From: Dentipellis sp. KUC8613
Taxonomy: Eukaryota; Basidiomycota; Agaricomycetes; Russulales; Hericiaceae
NCBI GenBank assembly: GCA_002286715.1
Contig: NSJX01000004.1
Location: 508,253 to 572,252 of the forward strand
Length of the DNA stretch: 64,000 nucleotides
Direction: 5' to 3'
In this document: positions 59,301 to 64,000 of the stretch, piece by piece
Layout: every line of letters starts with the position of its first letter
Position numbering within the stretch: the stretch's first letter is position 1
The notes under the pieces: model-generated
Told to the model about the DNA's origin: nothing
Seen by the model: only the letters and a program-made list of their open reading frames with translations
The model's database searches: none
Position numbers and translations under genes: made by a program

Positions 59301-61740
59301 TGCAAGCTACCAGCCATGTTCAATGGCTTCCACTCCGCGCTCAGCCGCAGACGTCCACTCTTACACCCGCTCAAAGGCCACCAATCACGACCAGCCTCCT
59401 TGCGCGCTTCGAGCAGGTCATCGAGACGAACACGCATGAAGCCAATGACGGGATCCTTCAGGAAGTCGCGGTCGTCGATGATCTTGAAGGAGATGACGGA
59501 GGAAAGGCGGTCCATACACAGGAATTCTGTCGCAGATTCCCAGACCGGTTGGACGGTATGCTTCGCCTTCGGTGTCGAATGCACAGGCGTAGTAGAATCG
59601 CCGAGGAGTACCTTTGCATAGGGATTCAAGTCGGCGGTGTGCACTTTACTGGTGTCGAGTTCCTTTGCTTGGTGGACGACAAGACGGACGATACCAACCC
59701 CTGCAGAAACCCGCATTAGCTTCGGTATGTGAGTTTCTGAGGCGAGAGACTTACTTGACTCGGGCAGCTCCTCGACGCCAGACGCGTTCACCTCGGGCTT
59801 CAACACAGGATAGTAAGTGACATCGAATCGCAATTCGCCCCTGTCCTTTCCATCCTTCAAAATGGGTGCCTCCAAGTTCTCTTGCGTTGCATCCTCTACG
59901 AGCTTGCTGAGCTCGAAGGTTGAAGCTCCGAGTTCCGTGTCTTTACGATGCTCGTTGTAATCATAAACCGAGAGAATGAGGTTGTCGGTAAGATTGTTGA
60001 CCAAAAGGAATTTAGTTTCGTTCCAGGTAGGATTATGCCTGCAGACATCAAATGTCGATATTCATGGGACCCACATTGAAGAGAGAACACTCACGTGCTA
60101 TGTTTGTACTTCGTCCTCGCAAGCTCGGCACGATTGTTAATGTTGAAGCTAACGTACGGGTCCGGGGTGCCGCCGCCAATCTTGCTCGCCTTGATGCTGC
60201 GAGCAGAGTGCACCGTAACCTTAACCACGCCGACCGCTGTGTCCAGTGGAGTGCCCGAGAGCAATTGCTCTAGATTCAATGTGAAGACGTTGGGGTCGTA
60301 CATCATCGGACCAAGAATGGAGTGGATCATGTCACGGATGAATGACGATAGACCTGGGATCTAAGAACGTTGTTAGCCTCAAATGGACTAGAACCATTGC
60401 AGAGAACGCACATTAGCGATATCAAACCCGAAGGCATCTCCGCCGATTGGCTTCAGAACGTAGTCAATCACAGGCTTCTCCAAAAATGAGATGTCCACGA
60501 CTTGAACATGAGGGAAGCTTGGCATCAGCTTCAGACGTATTCTAGCCAGTCCGCTGAACGTCATATCTTCGACGAGGATAGGCATGGACGCGACGGCCAC
60601 GCCTTTTCCCACCCTGATAGTCAACACAACCTTCGGATTGCTCTTCGTTGCCTGTTGTCTTGGTGTCATGTCGGACAGGTCATTTGGGGTGAAAGAGATA
60701 CCCCAGTCCATCATGACGATGTCATCGGCTGTCTTTGGGAATGTGCGGACCTTGTCGATACGGGGGGCTTTGCTGCCGAGTGTGAAATGGGTGAGACGCA
60801 TAGAGTCCAAGAACGGGGGACAGTTCATGCTCAAGATCTGGTCGACAGACGAGATGACAGTTGTGGAGAGCACAGGCTCGTAGATAAGCCAGAAGCGCTC
60901 CAAGAACTGGTTGAGCCACTCCGCGGATTCGTGTTCTGAAGCGAGACGGGTCTTGACGAGTTCGCGTTGAATATCGTCCCGTGCACAGCGGCGCAGTCGC
61001 GCCATCGAGGTTGTGTAGTAAGTGTTGCAGACAGCAAGAACAAGGAATAGCCACCCCCATCCGAAGTGCAAGCGAGTAAGAAAATGGGAGGCGAGAACAG
61101 CCTGCGAGACACGATACTGGTTAGTATGGCAAGTATGGTGAGAATGTATACGCACAAATATGACGAGGCCTGCACTATGGTACCATTCCCCGTAGTACTG
61201 GTCTGAGATAAATGCATGCAGCATGCGTCTGTCTTTAGAGTCTTCATCCTGCGCGTCAAGGTCGGTAAATGCGCGCCATCCGGCTTTGTACCATCCTGGA
61301 ATATCAGGCGCGACGGATGCGGGGATGGCGCCAGGAGTTTGTGGGTGGCCCACAACACCCCCGTCTTCCTCATCCCGGTCTTCATCCTTGCCCTTGGCTT
61401 CAGCCTCTTTGTCCACGTCTTGTATTGTGATGGTAGGCAGTACATTCGTAGTCCCAGAGTCGACAGCTACCTCTGATTCCCTTGCGTGAATAAAGCATTA
61501 GCAACACAGTGCGCAGCACGGCGCACCTCTGCCGCTATCCACGGTCTCTTTCTTCATTTCACTCTTGCTCTTGAGTTGGTCGGCACCCTTGCCAGCGGCA
61601 GCGGCTTTCTCTTGCGGAGTGGCATCTGGGTCGAATGTATGTACAGGAACGTTACTCTTGGCAGCGTCTTGTTTGAGAATGGTGGCAGCCTCTGCCTGCG
61701 CATGAGACGTAGTGCCATTCGGTGGGAGTGAAGTCGCCAT
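56367..61740 (-). CDS. Tricalbin/extended synaptotagmin, SMP and multiple C2 domains
   Basis: ER-anchored tether and lipid-transfer protein of ER-plasma-membrane contact sites. The N-terminal exon starts MATSLPPNGTTSHAQAEA. A membrane hairpin (SAGLVIFAVLASHFLTRL, WGWLFLVLAVCNTYYTTS) precedes the SMP domain (SAEWLNQFLERFWLIYEPVL, SVDQILSMNCPPFLDSMRL, VMMDWGISFTPNDLSDMTP). At least five C2 domains follow, starting near VGVVKVTVHSARSIKAS, VGIVRLVVHQAKELDTS, IGVVRLWLKKATDVKNV, LRVGLIDGHDIRGV and GVLKVTVLDAKDLTD. Several carry the DPYV-type Ca2+-loop motif (GTPDPYVSF, GKSDPFVVF). A long Ser/Thr/Lys-rich linker (about 58280-58630) separates C2 domains three and four. About ten introns. The C-terminus ends LARSRKDD. 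Length near 1,500 residues is usual for basidiomycete tricalbins. Confidence 0.93.
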
Positions 61741-63321
61741 GACAGACGACGTGGAGAGCTAGATACAGCAGAGGGGGGATGGGAGAGGGGACGGGGGGAC
61801 GAAGGAGTGTGTGGTGGAAGAAAAAGAGAGAGGAAGGGACGAGTGCACGTCGAAGGGGGAGTATAGTAGGTACAACTAGCCCTGATGTCACCTCCGCCCG
61901 GCGCGTCCCCGCCCCTCATTGCTATTCTGAGCTCGATTGCGGCCCGTTTGTCTGACATCACAGGTACTTATTTCTCTTTGCGGAGCCTCGACACCGACGA
62001 CCACTGCACAACGCTACAGCCCACCAACGCTGCCAACGACGTCCAGCCGCCCTTTGTGTCCAACTTCGCAACGTCTCCGTCATTGTTTTATTTTGGTCCT
62101 ACATGGCGCTCAAAGTCGTAATTTTAGTCCGCCTGTCTCCGGGTCATGCTATTCTTCCCCGGGCATGCTCCGCACAAAAGCCGAAACATGACACGAACAT
62201 GCCTCGTAGAGCCAGGCGCTGCACTGGCACGCGACTGCGGCTCGCAGTTGATTTTACCTCGTCGGACTCGCCGTGGACAATTTGGTCGTATCGCATCGCG
62301 CAGTCTCCGTCTATCCACACCTTTTCCCATCATCACCCTGGCTAATATGCAACGATCCAGGTAAACATCAGCGTATATCCAGGGTGCGGGCGGGCATTCC
62401 GGGGCCTTTTAAGGCCAGGGTTTTCTGTCTCTCGAACCCGCTCAGCATTCAAACAGGTAACCGGGGCGCTGGGCGCTGGGCGCTCATCTTGATGTGCCCG
62501 ACGCTAAGCAGACTCTGCGTTACTCGTGTCAGGACATGCCACAGCTTGCGTAGTGCAGTGCGCATCAAATACGCATCGCCCCGGCCTCACGAGCACATCA
62601 GTGGGGCCTGTGGTTCAATATCTCGAAGAATTTTTTATGACAGGTGGATTGGCTTGGAGTTAGAGTAAGGCGTAATTTTCTCGGAGTTTTTTGACGTTCG
62701 AAGATTACGAGACCCGAGAGCAGTCGTTGGCCCTTCTCAACATCTGCGGTCAAGTATTTGGAGACCATAGCAATGTTCTCACCGAGATCACCAGTTGCTA
62801 TCTTAACCGTTTACACCACGGGGACATTCAGATAGCCGTTCATTCTCTCCATCGAGCCATCCGGGTGCATTGAAAGTAGAATGAAGATGCTTGCTTTGCA
62901 TGTTTGAGTCTGCTTCCGAAGCACGCGTAATCCGCGTGTGATTCGCTGGGCCTAGTGCATCATTCACGCCTCGCACAAACCACATACATTACTTTCTCAC
63001 AACGTACAACTCCACACTATGAATCGAGACCACGGCCAGAGAGGCTGAGAGCTGGCCAGGTCATTTCGAGGGCATCGCAACCCTCAGTCAAGCAATGTCA
63101 CTAGAAGAGAAATGAAGCATCCGTAATAGCAAGAGCTAGTCAGGACCTACGGTAGCGATACAGTTCGGATTGGGAGAGTCGGCGGCGCCGGGGGACTGTT
63201 GAGGCATCCGCGTCGTGAGTGTTAGATCCACGAAAGTCAACGGGTCTACGTACATCCTCGATGGCCTAGCGGACGCAGTGCTGGAGGAACTCAAATGTGA
63301 GCAAGGAACGATGACAGAAAG
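61741..63321. other. Tricalbin promoter and gene-poor region
   Basis: 1.6 kb without a convincing gene. The first 150 bp before the tricalbin ATG are polypurine/polypyrimidine-rich. GGGCGCT is repeated three times in tandem near 62465. A 60-codon frame at 62691-62873 (QSLALLNICGQVFGDHSNV) looks mildly protein-like but has no ATG context or splice partners. Confidence 0.5.
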
Positions 63322-64000
63322 TCATCCGACATACACAGTGACAGTGACAGTGGCGGCCCCTCCATTGCAGGTGCCAGTCACACTAGGAACAGGGTCACTG
63401 AAAGTAGGGCTCGGATCGCTGGACGTAGGGCTTGGGTCACTGAACGTGGGCTGAGGTTCGCTCGCGGTCGGAGTGGTACTTGGTCTGGCGCTAGTTATAC
63501 CCATTTATGTCAGATAAATGGTAAGTACGGAAGAGATCACATACGGTCCATGACCAAGTGGGAGTCTGATTACAAGATATCTTGAGTATCCAGCGACGGT
63601 GCTTCAAAGACGAGCGAACATACCGGTGAAATCCGTTGCAAAGTGCATCAATGTTGACTAGTTTCCCATCCTTGCCAATAATTACTGGCGGAGGCTGCGG
63701 GCTATCATACATGTGAGTAAAAAAAAGTCGGACTACCTAGTGAGAGCACGCACGCCCCAGGAATGATACTGCTCAGAAACACTTATTGTGAGTATGTGCT
63801 TGTCGAAAACGCGCAAAATTGTTACGCACTCTCCACAAACGCCATCGCGTGTCAAACCGTCGGGAAGATTTTTCTCTTGCTGTTGGCTGGTTTGGCGTCA
63901 AAATTCAGCAAAGTGCAATGCAGATTGACTGGAATTCTTACACAGAAGAATCGTTAGAGCTGACAGGGGCAGCAGCAGTAGACGCGATCTGCAGGCCGAA
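63322..64000 (-). CDS. Secreted-type protein, 5' end outside window
   Basis: Unrecognised; at least six exons splice in phase on the minus strand. From the right edge: GLQIASTAAAPVSSNDSS, then LPDGLTRDGVCG, a micro-exon of 18 nt (DSIIPG at its core), PPPVIIGKDGKLVNIDALCN with GFHR, a small exon giving LPLGHGP, and the last exon. That exon has imperfect repeats of SDPSPT (TFSDPSPTSSDPSPTFSDP) and closes VTGTCNGGAATVTVTVYVG before TGA at 63322-63324. Paired cysteines, an alanine-rich start and a Ser/Thr/Pro spacer suggest an extracellular protein, probably with a signal peptide to the right of the window. No family is assigned; exon 1 is missing, so the total length is unknown. Confidence 0.6.

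Noticed and set aside
62691..62873. 60-codon frame downstream of nothing recognisable
   Set aside because: No true ATG context, no exon partners and no family; cannot be supported as a gene.

Overview
This window looks like a gene-dense nuclear contig from a filamentous basidiomycete, probably an Agaricomycete. Nearly every gene is split by short introns (about 50-60 nt, GTRNGT donors, CTNA-type branch points, YAG acceptors). Intergenic gaps are mostly a few hundred bases, divergent pairs are common, and the proteins are fungal housekeeping families with basidiomycete-style disordered extensions. There is no CRISPR array, operon, rRNA, convincing tRNA or intact transposon. The exact taxon cannot be read from the sequence.

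Layout, left to right. 1-1629: a multi-pass membrane protein, cut by the window edge (-), followed by a gene-poor stretch with a perfect 31-bp inverted repeat. 2734-13095: a cell-division neighbourhood with kinesin-6 (-) and the kinetochore scaffold KNL1/Spc105/Spc7 (+) firing from one 257-bp promoter, then a KEN-box, coiled-coil, S/T-P-rich protein (-). 13320-21745: ALG10 (-), a GNAT acetyltransferase (+), a TauD-type dioxygenase (-) and an OPT oligopeptide transporter (+). 22062-31798: PRP19 (-)/SGT2 (+), a RING-like coiled-coil protein (-), a Myb-C2H2 fusion regulator (-) and PRP17/CDC40 (+). 31799-34221: a 2.4-kb gap with no convincing gene, followed by a tiny secreted peptide gene with Kex2-like sites. 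35283-44530: MCM3 (+), RINT1/TIP20 (-) and a peroxisomal ABCD transporter (+). 44736-46274: mitochondrial ribosomal protein S8 (-) and a UPS2/PRELI protein (+). 46960-55823: the large B-box-binding subunit of TFIIIC (+) and the eRF1 methyltransferase MTQ2 (+). 56367-61740: a tricalbin with SMP and multiple C2 domains (-). 63322-64000: a secreted-type protein cut by the right edge (-).

Most genes are independent housekeeping functions: division, splicing, replication, glycosylation, ER-PM and peroxisome lipid handling, Pol III transcription and mitochondria. Three places suggest shared logic. One is the kinesin-6/KNL1 divergent promoter with regularly spaced CACGTG boxes. One is the divergent pair of mitochondrial proteins (S8 and UPS2). 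One is the TauD/OPT pair. The least expected items are the Myb-C2H2 fusion, the peptide precursor with an apparently broken repeat array, and a pair of B-box-like motifs around the start of the gene for the TFIIIC subunit that binds B boxes.
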